Assembly (NCBI RefSeq): GCF_014805625.2
Contig: NW_023998423.1
Location: 16,291,529-16,355,528, forward strand
Source: Glossina fuscipes
Taxonomy: Eukaryota > Arthropoda > Insecta > Diptera > Glossinidae
Direction of reading: 5' to 3'
Length of the DNA stretch: 64,000 nt
Program-made: the position numbers and the translations under genes
In this document: positions 24,622 to 35,600 of the stretch, in pieces
Position numbering within the stretch: position 1 is the stretch's first letter
Layout: every line of letters begins with the position of its first letter
The notes under the pieces: generated by a model
Seen by the model: only the letters and a program-made list of their open reading frames with translations
Told to the model about the DNA's origin: nothing
The model's database searches: none

Positions 24622-24910
24622 CATATGCAGTTTTCGCTAACATACCAAATTTCAAATACCGTTAAAAATAGTTTCCATAAGCAGAATTTGAATTTGTTTA
24701 GTTTGCTTGAAAGGTAGTTTTATATTGATTCATGAAATGCCCACAAAAATATTTTCTTTTTTTTAATATGGACGGATTAGGCTTTCAAACCAACTATATC
24801 TCAATTGTAATTATTTAACATGAGCTCTGTTAAGTCGTTAACAGAGGTATGTTAACAGAAATGGTAGGTGTCTTTACTAGTTAAATTTGAATTTATCTTC
24901 ACACCCTTTA
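24617..24910 (-). repeat. Right inverted arm of foldback-like element
   Basis: Reverse complement of the left arm, from gtttttt-catatgcag through cttcacaccctta-type terminus. It is followed immediately by ttttttacag flanking DNA. Confidence 0.85.
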
Positions 24911-25604
24911 TTTTTTACAGCTTGTTTCAGGAACGAAAAGACTTTTAGTCAATCGTAATTGCATATCGTCGTAATTAAGATCTGAAGCTTTTCCAAAGAA
25001 GATTGTACAAACTTAGAGTTGTTCGAAAAAAACGATAAAGAGATTTAATTTAACAAGTTAAAAGAACTGATCAAATCTAACCACGCACGTCGATGCGCAT
25101 GGGTAATAATCAGATGAGAGGGAATGCAAAAATTGTTTTATTGATCTTTTTCGTGTTTTACATTTTTTATTTTATATTAACTTGCTAATTTTGTTTTTTT
25201 TTTGCTTTGAGATTTTGTCTCCCTTTTTTGTATGTCTCAGTCATTAATAATTTTCGAAGAAATTGTTTGTCGGTTTTGTTTTTTTACTTTGGCTTATTAG
25301 ACTTTTTTTTTAAATGTTACACAATTTTTATATATGTATATTTTTAGGTGATTCGTTTTTTATGGATATATTAATATCGTTTGCTTTAAAGGGAACCTTC
25401 AGAGGTTGATGATAACTCTGATGTGTTCATTTTAAAGCAGTGCTTAATAATTAAATGAAAATAAAAAGAAAATTTAAAGACATGGCAGACAAGGCGATAA
25501 CATTATTTATTTTTATTATCAATTATTTAGTGTCATTTATTTATGTATTATTATCATTTATTTATTTTCTTTTCAGATTATTTAATATTATTTTCTTTTC
25601 AGAT

Positions 25605-25677
25605 TATTTCTAATGAATTGAATTCTTAGACTAAAAAAAAGACATTGAGCACTAGCAACACAGGCTATCGGCTCTCA
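25605..25677 (-). repeat. 3' fragment of the 54-kb SINE family
   Basis: attcttagactaaa...gagcactagca...ggctatcg parallels 54062-54110 of the SINE body. The tRNA head is missing. Confidence 0.4.
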
Positions 25678-25737
25678 GATTATTTAATATTATTATTTTT
25701 TCAGATTATTTAATATAATTATTTTTTCAGGTTATTT

Positions 25738-25780
25738 TTATTAATATTATTATTATTATTATTGTTATTATTATTATAGT
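25738..25780. repeat. (TTA)n microsatellite
   Basis: Imperfect TTA/TTG trinucleotides. Upstream (25545-25735) the phrase tttttcagattatttaatat recurs four or five times. Confidence 0.85.
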
Positions 25781-25839
25781 TTTATTTTTTTAGTTTATTG
25801 TTGTAGTAATAATATATTTACATTTATTTATATACATAT

Positions 25840-26622
25840 TTGCTTATTATATATTCATGGCTTTCATACCGAATGACATTTTCAGCACACAACTTTTTAA
25901 ATATCGGAATTTATGGGATTGGTAGCAGACAGGTCAATTGGAGCGTAGAAGGTAGGCAGTTAGCTGCCGACCTCACAAACAAAATTGGACGTCCTGTTAT
26001 CATAAAGGACGTCCAATACAAATTTAACGCAGTTAAAACGAAACTTAGGAAGTTAGACAAAACGAAGGGGTCCGCACGGCCAGGACTGTGCTCTTTTCTA
26101 TGGTACGCGTTAGAGTTGAAGCTGCGTCACGCAGCAGACAGACTGACAAATCAACTAATAAGAGACGGTAAATTGAAAATTATAATTGAAAGGGATTCTG
26201 AAGAAACGAGGGGGGAACTGACTACTGTTGGTAGTGAGAGCCACGAAAATATTGTTAGTAATAGTGAAAATGTAGTAGATTACTTTTACGACGGGGGACC
26301 TTCGACATCCGCGAGGTCAGTGCAGGCGTTGCAAACATGGCAGCAGCAAAACCCTACTCCAGATACAATATATAGCGAACAACAATCAAGCGCCACGCAT
26401 TCAATATATAGCGAGCAACAATCAATCCCCACACATACAATATATAGCGAACAACAATCAACCCCACACAGAAAACGACGAAAGCACGAAGCAGAACAGC
26501 ATGAAATCCAAGCAGACCAGCCTGAAGAGCCCGCAGTCCAAGAGGGAACAGCGGCCGCAGTGCCGGATGTAATCTTTGTTAATGGAATGCATGAGGCATA
26601 TATTATTATTATTATTATATAA
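25840..26622 (+). CDS. Orphan ORF, possible transposon-derived DNA-binding protein
   Basis: A 260-codon ORF, visibly richer in G+C than its surroundings. The likely protein core starts near residue 30. NWSVEGRQLAADLTNKIGRP, then VIIKDVQYKF and TKLRKLDKTKGSARPG, loosely resemble a Myb/SANT or MADF-like helical DNA-binding domain; this is a weak impression. Four imperfect copies of a 12-residue repeat (TIYSEQQSxPTH) follow, then a basic nuclear-localisation-like cluster (HRKRRKHE) and an acidic tail that runs into a (TAT)n microsatellite. The first 25 or so residues and the isoleucine tail are probably not real protein. It sits 0.9 kb from the foldback-like element, but I see nothing that joins them. 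Possibly the accessory ORF of an unidentified DNA transposon, or one exon of a host gene. Confidence 0.4.
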   Translation: MLIIYSWLSYRMTFSAHNFLNIGIYGIGSRQVNWSVEGRQLAADLTNKIGRPVIIKDVQYKFNAVKTKLRKLDKTKGSARPGLCSFLWYALELKLRHAADRLTNQLIRDGKLKIIIERDSEETRGELTTVGSESHENIVSNSENVVDYFYDGGPSTSARSVQALQTWQQQNPTPDTIYSEQQSSATHSIYSEQQSIPTHTIYSEQQSTPHRKRRKHEAEQHEIQADQPEEPAVQEGTAAAVPDVIFVNGMHEAYIIIIII

Positions 26623-26800
26623 TGTTTGTTAATGCAATGCATGATGCAAATATTTAATTACTATAATTAGTATAATTGTAAAATATGTATATATGTATAT
26701 AATGGTGTAGGCCTAAAGGGGAGCCAGCCATTTAAAACAATTGGCAACGCACCTGGCACGGTACCTCAAAGGTGGTGTGGAAAACCGTGAGAAGAATTTT
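26571..26800 (+). repeat. Short direct duplication and GC-rich tail after the orphan ORF
   Basis: tttgttaatggaatgcatga (26577) is repeated as tttgttaatgcaatgcatga (26625) around a TAT microsatellite. A GC-rich stretch follows, with aggcctaaaggggagccagc and tggcacggtacctcaaaggt, ending near 26800. It looks like the end of the mobile element carrying the ORF; the element is not identified. Confidence 0.35.
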
Positions 26801-27212
26801 ATGGTATATGGTACCAGATTTAGCTAATTTAAATAACAATTGACCACAGGAGTTTGACTTGGGATTTATAAATGATGGACAAATATATTCAAAATATATA
26901 TTGACGAGATTTTTAATGTATGGCGTTATTTATGCCGTTAATTAGATCCATTAGTCCAAGTATGAGTTTCAAAATTAAGGCTTCTTTTCTTCTCTATGTT
27001 TTCTTCCATTTGTAAATTCTCAAATTATATCGGGAAATAGGCAAAAAATATTCATTTTTGCAATTATTTATGAACTGCTACGAAAGCGTATAACGTTCTA
27101 TTTCAAATATTGTTAATTAACCTTTTTGAGGCACAATTTATTTAAATAGCTGCGCTTTTTAGACGCACTTGTGAAAAAATGTAATATTATATTTAAATAT
27201 TTCAAAATGATA

Positions 27213-28398
27213 TTATAGTTTACTGTTGCAGGTGAAAAGATCCCTCATTAATTTGACTGCGTACTTGGCGGTGCCGGGAGCAGTCGTCACGCCGTAACCT
27301 CCATGGCCATAATTATGTACAATTTTAAGCTTTTTACCATTTTCTTTAGTCAAAAATTCGGCTTCTACTCGCACTATCGCACGGTGTGGACGCAAACCTA
27401 CCATTTCACGTATTACTTTAGCTTTTTTTAAGCTCGGAAGCATGTTGTAGCACCGCTTTTTTATAGCCATAGAATCGTAAGGACAAATTTCAGTATTGTA
27501 ACTGTCAAATTGACGGCATCCACCTAACGTAACAGCTTCAAAACCGGGAATAATATAAGTATCATAGTCACCGTAAAAAGCCATTTTAATCCAAGGAGCA
27601 CGCACCTTGATAACTTGTCCCCTTATCGGTACTAAGTGATGGTCTATACACAACTCTTTAGCACCAAAGCCTGAACAATTGAACACAGCATCATAAGAAT
27701 CCGATAACTGAGTTAAAGCATTCAAATGATGATAAGTAATAACGCCGCCAGCATTAGTAAATCTTAAAACCAAAATGAGATTACAAAAAAGTAAAGAAAT
27801 GCAAAAAAATTATTTACTTTTTGGCTGCATATGGTAGAAACAAACGACTTTCTGTTACACAAGTAGTAAAAAACGACCCATATTTCCAGTCGCCTTGGCA
27901 CAATTTCAATTCATCTTCTGTGGCACGACGATAAACTGGTAATAGGTGCTCTATAAAATGATTCTAAAATTACAATATCAATAGCCAGATGGACGTCGAT
28001 TTTCTTTGTTTTAATTTACCCTCACTATTGTTGGAGAGGTGCTAGAGAATATATATCCCGACAATTGACATACACCAGCCAAAGCTGCTTCTGCTGAACG
28101 TCTTATGCCATCCCAATAATGAAATGCGTCGGCTATCCACTGTCTAGTAAAAAATAAATTAATCGAAAAAAATTTATTAACTTTGTACACAATTGTTGCA
28201 TTGATTTTACTTTGTGATTTCTTCACTTGGACCCATAAAGCTGGTGCCCGGACGAAAAATACCGGCAGCCACATAGCTGGTAGTATTTTCATTAAAACGA
28301 TCGGCTAATATAGTTATTTTGGCATTTGGAAATGTTTCCTGTAACTCCAAAGCGGTAGTTAAGCCGACTACTCCACATCCTATAACGCCCAAGTGCAT
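27213..28398 (-). CDS. D-aspartate / D-amino-acid oxidase (FAD flavoenzyme), peroxisomal
   Basis: Four exons: 28211-28398, 28020-28143, 27818-27963 and 27213-27762. Donors are AA|GTAAAA, AGG|GTAAAT and AA|GTAAAT; acceptors end ACTAG, TTTTAG and TTTAAG; all phases agree and give 335 residues. I chose the inner Met (MHLGVIGCGVVG); an ATG nine codons upstream is also possible. Seen: Rossmann GxGxxG at residues 7-12, YVAAGIFRP, GQVIKVRAPW, YIIPGFEAVTLGGCRQ, VGLRPHR, HNYGHGGYG, and C-terminal SKL (PTS1 peroxisomal signal). In this family the enzyme oxidatively deaminates D-amino acids to 2-oxo acids, ammonia and H2O2. The Arg in LGGxRQ with that in GLRPxR is the pattern of D-aspartate oxidases, so acidic D-amino acids are the likely substrates (inference). 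A minus-strand AATAAA lies at 27137-27142. Confidence 0.93.
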
Positions 28399-28429
28399 TT
28401 TTGGTTTATTTATAAATAAATTCACTCCA

Positions 28430-29642
28430 TACTGATAACTTGTTTGCTTATTTCGCTAATTCTTATCAAAAAAACCTCTTTGTTATCATTAAGTGCACAG
28501 TGGATTATAGCATTAATAATTCATTAAAAAAAAAAATTACACCGTTGCTTCATGAAATAAATATTCTTTAGCAGTCTTGGCAATTAACTGAAGCCTTCAT
28601 GGCTTCTCCGTAAGAAGTGGCCATCCACTTGCAAAAGTTGAGAATTAAAAGATTCTTTGCGTCAGACTTATTCTTAGAGATCTTGCACAAACCAAACTTA
28701 AAAAGGCAAAATTTGATAAATTAATTCCGAAAAATGGAAATAGTTATTCTCAGATTGCGCGGCATTTTTAATGGCCATCTGTAGCCCGAAGCGGAAGAAA
28801 GAGGTATTCAATAAAATGTATAGTTTGTGGAAAAGTACTGCCTACATATGTGTGATATGGCATTCAATTGTTTATACACTTAAGCTACTCAACACTCACC
28901 TGTAGATTGAAGGACATTTGAGTTATTTCTTCTTTTTTAATTATGGTTACTTTTGGTAGCCGTCGCGGGACAGATTTATCAAATTTGGCCAATTTAAGGC
29001 ACCATTTACTTTGGTAAGAAGTGATTTTTGTACTCTAATCGAAGTTTTTAAATAATAGCAGTAAGAGGGAAGAAATAGTCAGTTTTTGTTAATACTTTTA
29101 ACTAAAGCTAGCGAGAAGACTTTTAGAGTGATTTTCCTACTCATTTTTTTAAATGAAGGCTAACTAAAAGAACTGCATAAATTTAAATGCCTTCCATGCT
29201 TCAAAGCTTTAGTTGCACGTTAACTCGGATAAAATGCAAATGCTTTTCAATTTGAAGTTTCTAAATATATTAAAATTTTAAATGCAATCTGTTCGTACTA
29301 AAATACTGCTCAAGTATAAGATTACAACTTTATCGATACGGTAACTCTCTTTTTTACGTAATGAAGTGCTGGTAGCTCTGTTTAAATAAGAAAAATAGTG
29401 CAAAGAGTAAGATCAATAAAAAAATTGAAAAATTTTCAAAACAAATCATGTCAATAGTAAAAATCTTTAGTGTATTATAAATAAATTTATTAATTTATCA
29501 ATTTTCACAAACTCCAATAAGAAAAAGGCATCAAATAGTCAATTGCGATATTGGCGTAAATTGCCAATTTTTAAGCAATTGTCGACGGCAGCAATTGGTG
29601 GGTTACTGATAAAAGAAAAACTTAATTGGCAGTAACAACAGA
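28430..29642. other. Divergent intergenic region, oxidase gene / Ube2W
   Basis: A 1.2-kb region between head-to-head genes that must hold both 5' ends. I see no clear TATA or initiator, and no ORF. Confidence 0.5.
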
Positions 29643-32600
29643 ATGTCATCGATGTCTCCAAGTGAAGTAAGTATAAAATGTACAATGACAATAACAGCAA
29701 AAACAATAGCAATCATAATAAAAACAATAATAATAACATGTAACATGTATGGATGCATAATAATGTTTATAAATACATATGTGCGTATGTAACTGAGGTG
29801 CTTTAAAATGAATTAGCCGATAGGTGACAGAAGAAAATTCAACAACAACTTCAAGTTCAGGGTTAAGAAATAGAGAAGTTGACAGAAAAGAATACAATTT
29901 TTTTATTAATATCGTGTCTTTTCTGCTCTTCTTTTTTCGCGGGCAAGGGATGATCAATGGCTACGTGTAAGAAATCTTAACTCTTTTCAACGATATTCTT
30001 TTCTCACAAAATAATTTACAATTTTATGTGTCAAAAAGACTTAAATGAGTCAACGACTTATCGTGCATATTTATCTATAAGAGTACACAACAATTTCATC
30101 ATAGACTATCAACAAGAATTTTATATCTTTAATATTTATTTTATTGCAAATTTCTTATTCATAATTCTTATACATAAACTCAATTCCCATTGGATTTGAA
30201 AAGTTAAATTGTGTTTCTTATTGGACGTGTAGAGTTTTTTGGAAAGCAATGTACTTTCTTAAAGATTTTTAGAAAATTACAAATTTAGAGAATTACAAAT
30301 TTTTTTAAAATTCCTTTTTATTTTGGACATATTTCTGATATTGTTATTGTTTGGAAAGAAAGATGATGAGATCTGAAAAATAATAGGATACTAATTACAT
30401 TTTAATGTATTCAATTTGGCTTTTGTTTTCATAGTTCTGTAAACTGAAGCGTCAAGCTATCACTCCTCCTTGCAATGGCATTCTGTCGCCATTTGCTTGA
30501 TGTAAACATTATTATTGGGGCACACTAGCCAGCTACACTTTTCACACGTTACTTTTAACGGGCTCCAGAGGGGTTTTTGTTTGTCTACCAGCTTTTGTAT
30601 CCTAATGAACTGGGAAACTTTAACGGTATTATATTGAAAGGGCTTAAACTTCCAGCATATTGTTTGTCATCATTGGTTTTTAATAAATGTGCTTTGGGCA
30701 ACACTGAAGTTTTTCCGCTTATGAAATGCAACTTATGTTAAGTCGCCAACAATTATCAGTTTAATGTGCAATAAGGCGTACGAAAGTATCAGAGGAGTTT
30801 GTAGTGTCTTGTGTAGAGGATTTTGTAGAGAATGTTACACCCATCCACAAATTGCCACCGGACGACTTCTTTCCAGTTATTCTTTGCTTTATAGCTTAAA
30901 TAAGAATAATATCGTCTCAACGCAAAGATGAGCTAAAAAGAATTCTTTTTGGAAGAACGTGTAAAACAAAAAGGCACGAACTTTTAATTTACAAAGCGTC
31001 AACTACAGGCGAGATGCAGATTTTTTCAATCCCTAAAATATCCCTAAAATAAGCCCCTCTGATATTCTATAATTTTACTATAGTAAGTGAAGTTGACCTA
31101 TGTCAAGTTTAAAAAGTGAATAACAAGTCTTTCCAAAGCAAATATTAATAGTTGAAGAGTTGGCAAATGCTATCTAATTAAATTTTCCAAAGCATTGCGT
31201 AAGTGTGAGTGCATTAATAAACCTAGGAAGGAGTGCTGTTAGGGTGACTTACGTATTGCATCTTTTTACATAGAAAAATGGACTCAAATTTTGGGTGCGT
31301 TTTATGGTCCGAAGATAAAATTAAAATAATTTTTCAATAAATCGTCTATAAAAGTTAAGGTCTGAAAGGAGTGACAACAATAGATGAGCGTAATAGGAAC
31401 GTTGATATTAACGAGGCCGCGAGTGAAGAAAAATTGAATAGTGCTTGTACGAGTTATGTTAACAATAAATAAATATTTTGATCCAAAGTAATAGTAAAAT
31501 AAATTTTCCCAAAAATCACCTCATAAATTTGGAGTGCGTCTTATAGTCCAGTGTCTTATAGTTGGTAAAATACGGCATATCTGCCATGATTTTAAATATT
31601 CGCAAATCCTGCTCGTTCTACTCTCTACCCTTTCTCTATCATGCATTATATTTAAACTTTGGCAGACTCTAGTTAAATCTGAATTTCCATATTCGCAATA
31701 ATTTCACTTAAACAATGAATGCTTTTATTATGCTAAACTTAATGCACCACTGAAGTCTTTCTTTCCCTGGATTACGTCAAAAGAGATAAGTTTAATTAAC
31801 AGCTCTTTATTTGCATGCGTTAAATGTCTATCATGATGCATTGTATCATATATTTGCACTTTCAAGGCTAAACGTAACCACTATATATAGAAAAAAAAAG
31901 GAGGGGAAAACTGTCATAAGAAAGCTTGCACAACAATTTCGTTAAGAGTGTTTATTGAAAACGTCAATCATGTCAATAAATATCAAAAGAAAGAAAGTGG
32001 AAGAATATCCGTTAAATTGTAAACTCACGTAACTAATATATAATATCGTTTACATATATATGAATTCAACTGTCATTACTTAACACATCAATAACTAATG
32101 ATTCCTACGTATTACGCAAGAACTTTCAATCTTAGGTAAACACTCAAAGCATTGCGTGTCTCAAGTGATAATGATTGAACCAATCTTCACAATATAATAT
32201 GAATTATTTTAGTATTATTTGCATTTCATATAAATAATGAAATAATGAAAAATCTGGAGATTTTTACTTCATTGTGAATCATTTTTATAAGTAACACTAT
32301 TTGTGGTTCAGAGTATGTTAAGTTGCTGAGGACCTATGTAACACGGATAAGGGCTCACGATGAATCTATCTTTTATTATACAGATCGATTCAAAATCATA
32401 ATCTGAATTGATCTAAGACCGTCTGTTCGTCTATCCGTCTGATGCCGGTCTGTGTAAATATGTGTTCAAGCTACAGGTCGCAATTTTTGAGATATGTTGA
32501 GGATGGGTTTTGACCTAAGAACGAACGCTATTGAAAATGGTTCGGATCGGCCCACTTTTTCGAGCACTCCCGATATAACGCCATACTCTGAAAAGTCGTT

Positions 32601-35600
32601 GTATGGAAATAATTGCAATTTTCAAAATTTCTCGGCAAAAGTGGCTAAGTAGCAGTGTTTCGGCATTCTAAATTGGTATGAAAATATTGGACTGGCTGGG
32701 GAAATTTTTGAACCCCCTCTTATATAACAAAAATTGAAGTTCATACGATAAAAAGGTATATTTTTCAATGCCTCACGACGAAAATTATATCATAATAGTA
32801 ATTTAACATGAAAAAATTAACTGTACCAATTTTACACCATGTCGGCCTATTTTTTAGATCTTACCCTAATAAGAATTTTCATGAAAATTAATCTCATGCA
32901 GAGCAGAAAAGACTAAGATTTAATATGTGGTGATGGAAATTCAACCTTAATAGTAATTTCATACAAAAATAAGAATTGTGTTAGACAATGCGGTATAGGC
33001 TATTTAAGGGTCGATCTTGCCCGACTATAGTGTTCTTATTCGTTTTTTTTTTTTTTTTATTCTCATTTTTACTTGCGCTGACATGCTTCCTGAATATCTC
33101 CTTGGGCTGGTTGTGGTGATAAAGTTTCATTGAACTTTTCTTTTTATGTGTCAAATCATGCAAATTTTTAAATTATTTTTGGACATGCATGCCAGTATCA
33201 GCCTATAAAAAACACTGCTTACGTAAAACGTAGATTTAAATTTCAATACTCATAGGCAAAAATGACCTTCTTTTTAATAAAGCGAGAAAAGAGGTGGAGA
33301 GAACCACTTGAAGCGGTGCTAAAATTGTGCTAAAATTTGTAATGAACTTTCTATCGTACACTTTCTAACGTAAGTTAACATTACTGCAAGTGTTAGTGGA
33401 AATCGTCAAAGGCGAATTTTTAACAGGTAGCTGAGCATTGCATTGAGTAGGCATTTGTCGGGGCATGAAGTTTTGCTATAATTAAGATTATGCTGAGCAG
33501 CAAGAGCTTGGAATATAAAAAATTTGTCGGTCGCTGCGTCCGCACATATGCACCCAGAGCGCACCCAGATAAGAACACAGGTAGGCAAACGGGTAGAGTT
33601 TGCAAATAGATGCAAAGCCCTTAGTCGTAATTTACAATCATACCCATTAAGCAAGCGGATTCCATTTTATTACATTGAATTTACGTACACTCAATTTACA
33701 TCCAAGGTTCTCAATAATTCTGGTCGTCTTAGTTCGAACTCGAAAAAGAAAAACACTTGTAGTCTGATCTATTAGTCTTGGAACTAATACCGAAAATTCG
33801 GACGAAAACGAATGTAACTCTCTTACTCGTGTCTATTTCGTTTCAAATGTGTATGTTTCGTTTTCGTTTGTAACAAGTAAAAATCAGCGACAATATACTA
33901 CGTGATCAGAAATTGAGACCAATTTAATTTTTTTAAATCAATTATGTTATACATACTTTCATTGTTTACCATTAACATTCTTTATCTGCTCCATATTTTC
34001 CTGAGGCGCAGAAAAGTTATCTTGCACGTTGGGCCTTGTACGGCATTGGGCATGATAAGCGAGAGAATGTTGCAATCGGTAGATTTCTATCTTGCAACGC
34101 TTGGGGATTTTGTAGGCTTTGGTAGAAATTAAGGTCATCTGACAGCAATGCGAATGAGAAGCATTTTTAGATTGTCGTTTTTTTTTTTTTTTCTCTTTTT
34201 TCAATTTCCACAAAAAATTCCCGAAAATTATTCAGCTGAATACGAAAGCGACCTGTGAAAACTGCTTTTTTAAGTTGCAAGCATAGCGATCTTAAGCTGA
34301 GAACACTATCATGTTGCCAGTACATAGATCACTTAATAACATCTAATACTAATTTTCATTCAATAATCTCTAACGTATTCTTTTATCGTCAAAATCGTTT
34401 TTTCCTGAAGCGCTTATTTTACTTATCGCAAAAAGAGGGAAAGTAAAATAATCATACTTCCACTACGAGACGGCGGGTGCAAAAATAAATAAAAGAAAAT
34501 ATTAAATGTTAAATGTTTAAATGCGTTTCCAACTTTTCACCTTCAAGTGAAAGTAAACAGCAAAAAATAGCCTTCAGATTTTATCAGTCAGTGTCTTAAA
34601 GAGTCTATTAGGGCATGCACAGGTCATCAGAGTATCGTTATAAGAAGTAATTTATACATGTTGTACGAGATTTAATATTTTTATACCCTGCACTATTCAT
34701 GGGACATAGTATACTAAGTTGACGCGAATGTGTGTAACAGCCAGAATGTCGCCTTTTATATACATATCACATTATCATTTTATATATTATATCAATCTAT
34801 TCAGAATCATTTTTTGATTTGATATAAGCTTGCCTGTCCGTCCCTCCGATATCTGCCCATATATTTTTGTGTTCAACCCTCAGGTCGTGATTTTTGAACG
34901 ATTTATACAAAACTCGGTACAATTGTTTTGTCTAAAGTACGTACCTTGATGAGAATGGATTAAGATTGCGATTTTCGAAATTTTTCTGAAAAAATCGCGA
35001 AATAGTGGTATTTAGGCAAATTAATTAATGATCTGTAAAAAAAGTTTGAGTCGATTGGTGTAATTTCTACAAGATCTCCCTCATAACCCTTGCTATATTT
35101 TCTAAATTTCTCAACAAAACTTGCAAAGCAATAGCGGGCCAACCTTTGGAAGATCCCTCATATATAGCCGTTTCTACTATCATAAGGACTAATGGCATTA
35201 TTCTTTGAAAAAATTGCTCCATAATAATATTATTAGAGATTGATTTTATGTACAAGGACATCACATTTCTTGACCTCACGTCATCTAAGGATTTTTTATC
35301 AGGAGTTAACAGTTATAAGTAAACAGTTTGATGATGAAAATAATTGAAGAGAATTGTGATCGCTGCCGAGAAAATCATTTTTTACTAAGTTTGCCCTATG
35401 TAGGTCTATTTTGATAATCCCACCCTATATAATACTTTTCGTGAAAAGTAGACTTTTAACTGGCAATAAAGTATAATCTCTCACATTTTCTCATGAAAAA
35501 AAAAAAAAAAAAAAAAATGAAAAATTGCATTAAGCCATGTGACGAAGAGTATTCAAAAGTCGACTTTGCCCGTTTTTGATTAAAAATGTATTGACCATTA

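Larger units (their letters stand above)
22367..24910. mobile_element. Foldback-like element, 2.54 kb, long terminal inverted repeats with internal satellites
   Basis: The ends are TAAAGGGTGTGAAG and its exact reverse complement. The outer arms, 22367-22660 and 24617-24910, pair almost base for base (one difference seen near the tip, ttcgaattt versus ttcaaattt). Inside are a 183-bp repeat in unequal number on the two sides and a central minisatellite of about 37-bp units. Oligo-T tracts flank both ends, so a target duplication of T's is possible but not provable. There is no transposase ORF inside. Long arms built of tandem repeats around a satellite centre resemble Foldback-class elements of flies. 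The near-identity of the arms suggests recent insertion or arm homogenisation. Confidence 0.8.

Noticed and set aside
26286..26642. 118-codon minus ORF with CCSLYI repeats
   Set aside because: Antisense of the repeated TIYSEQQS segment.
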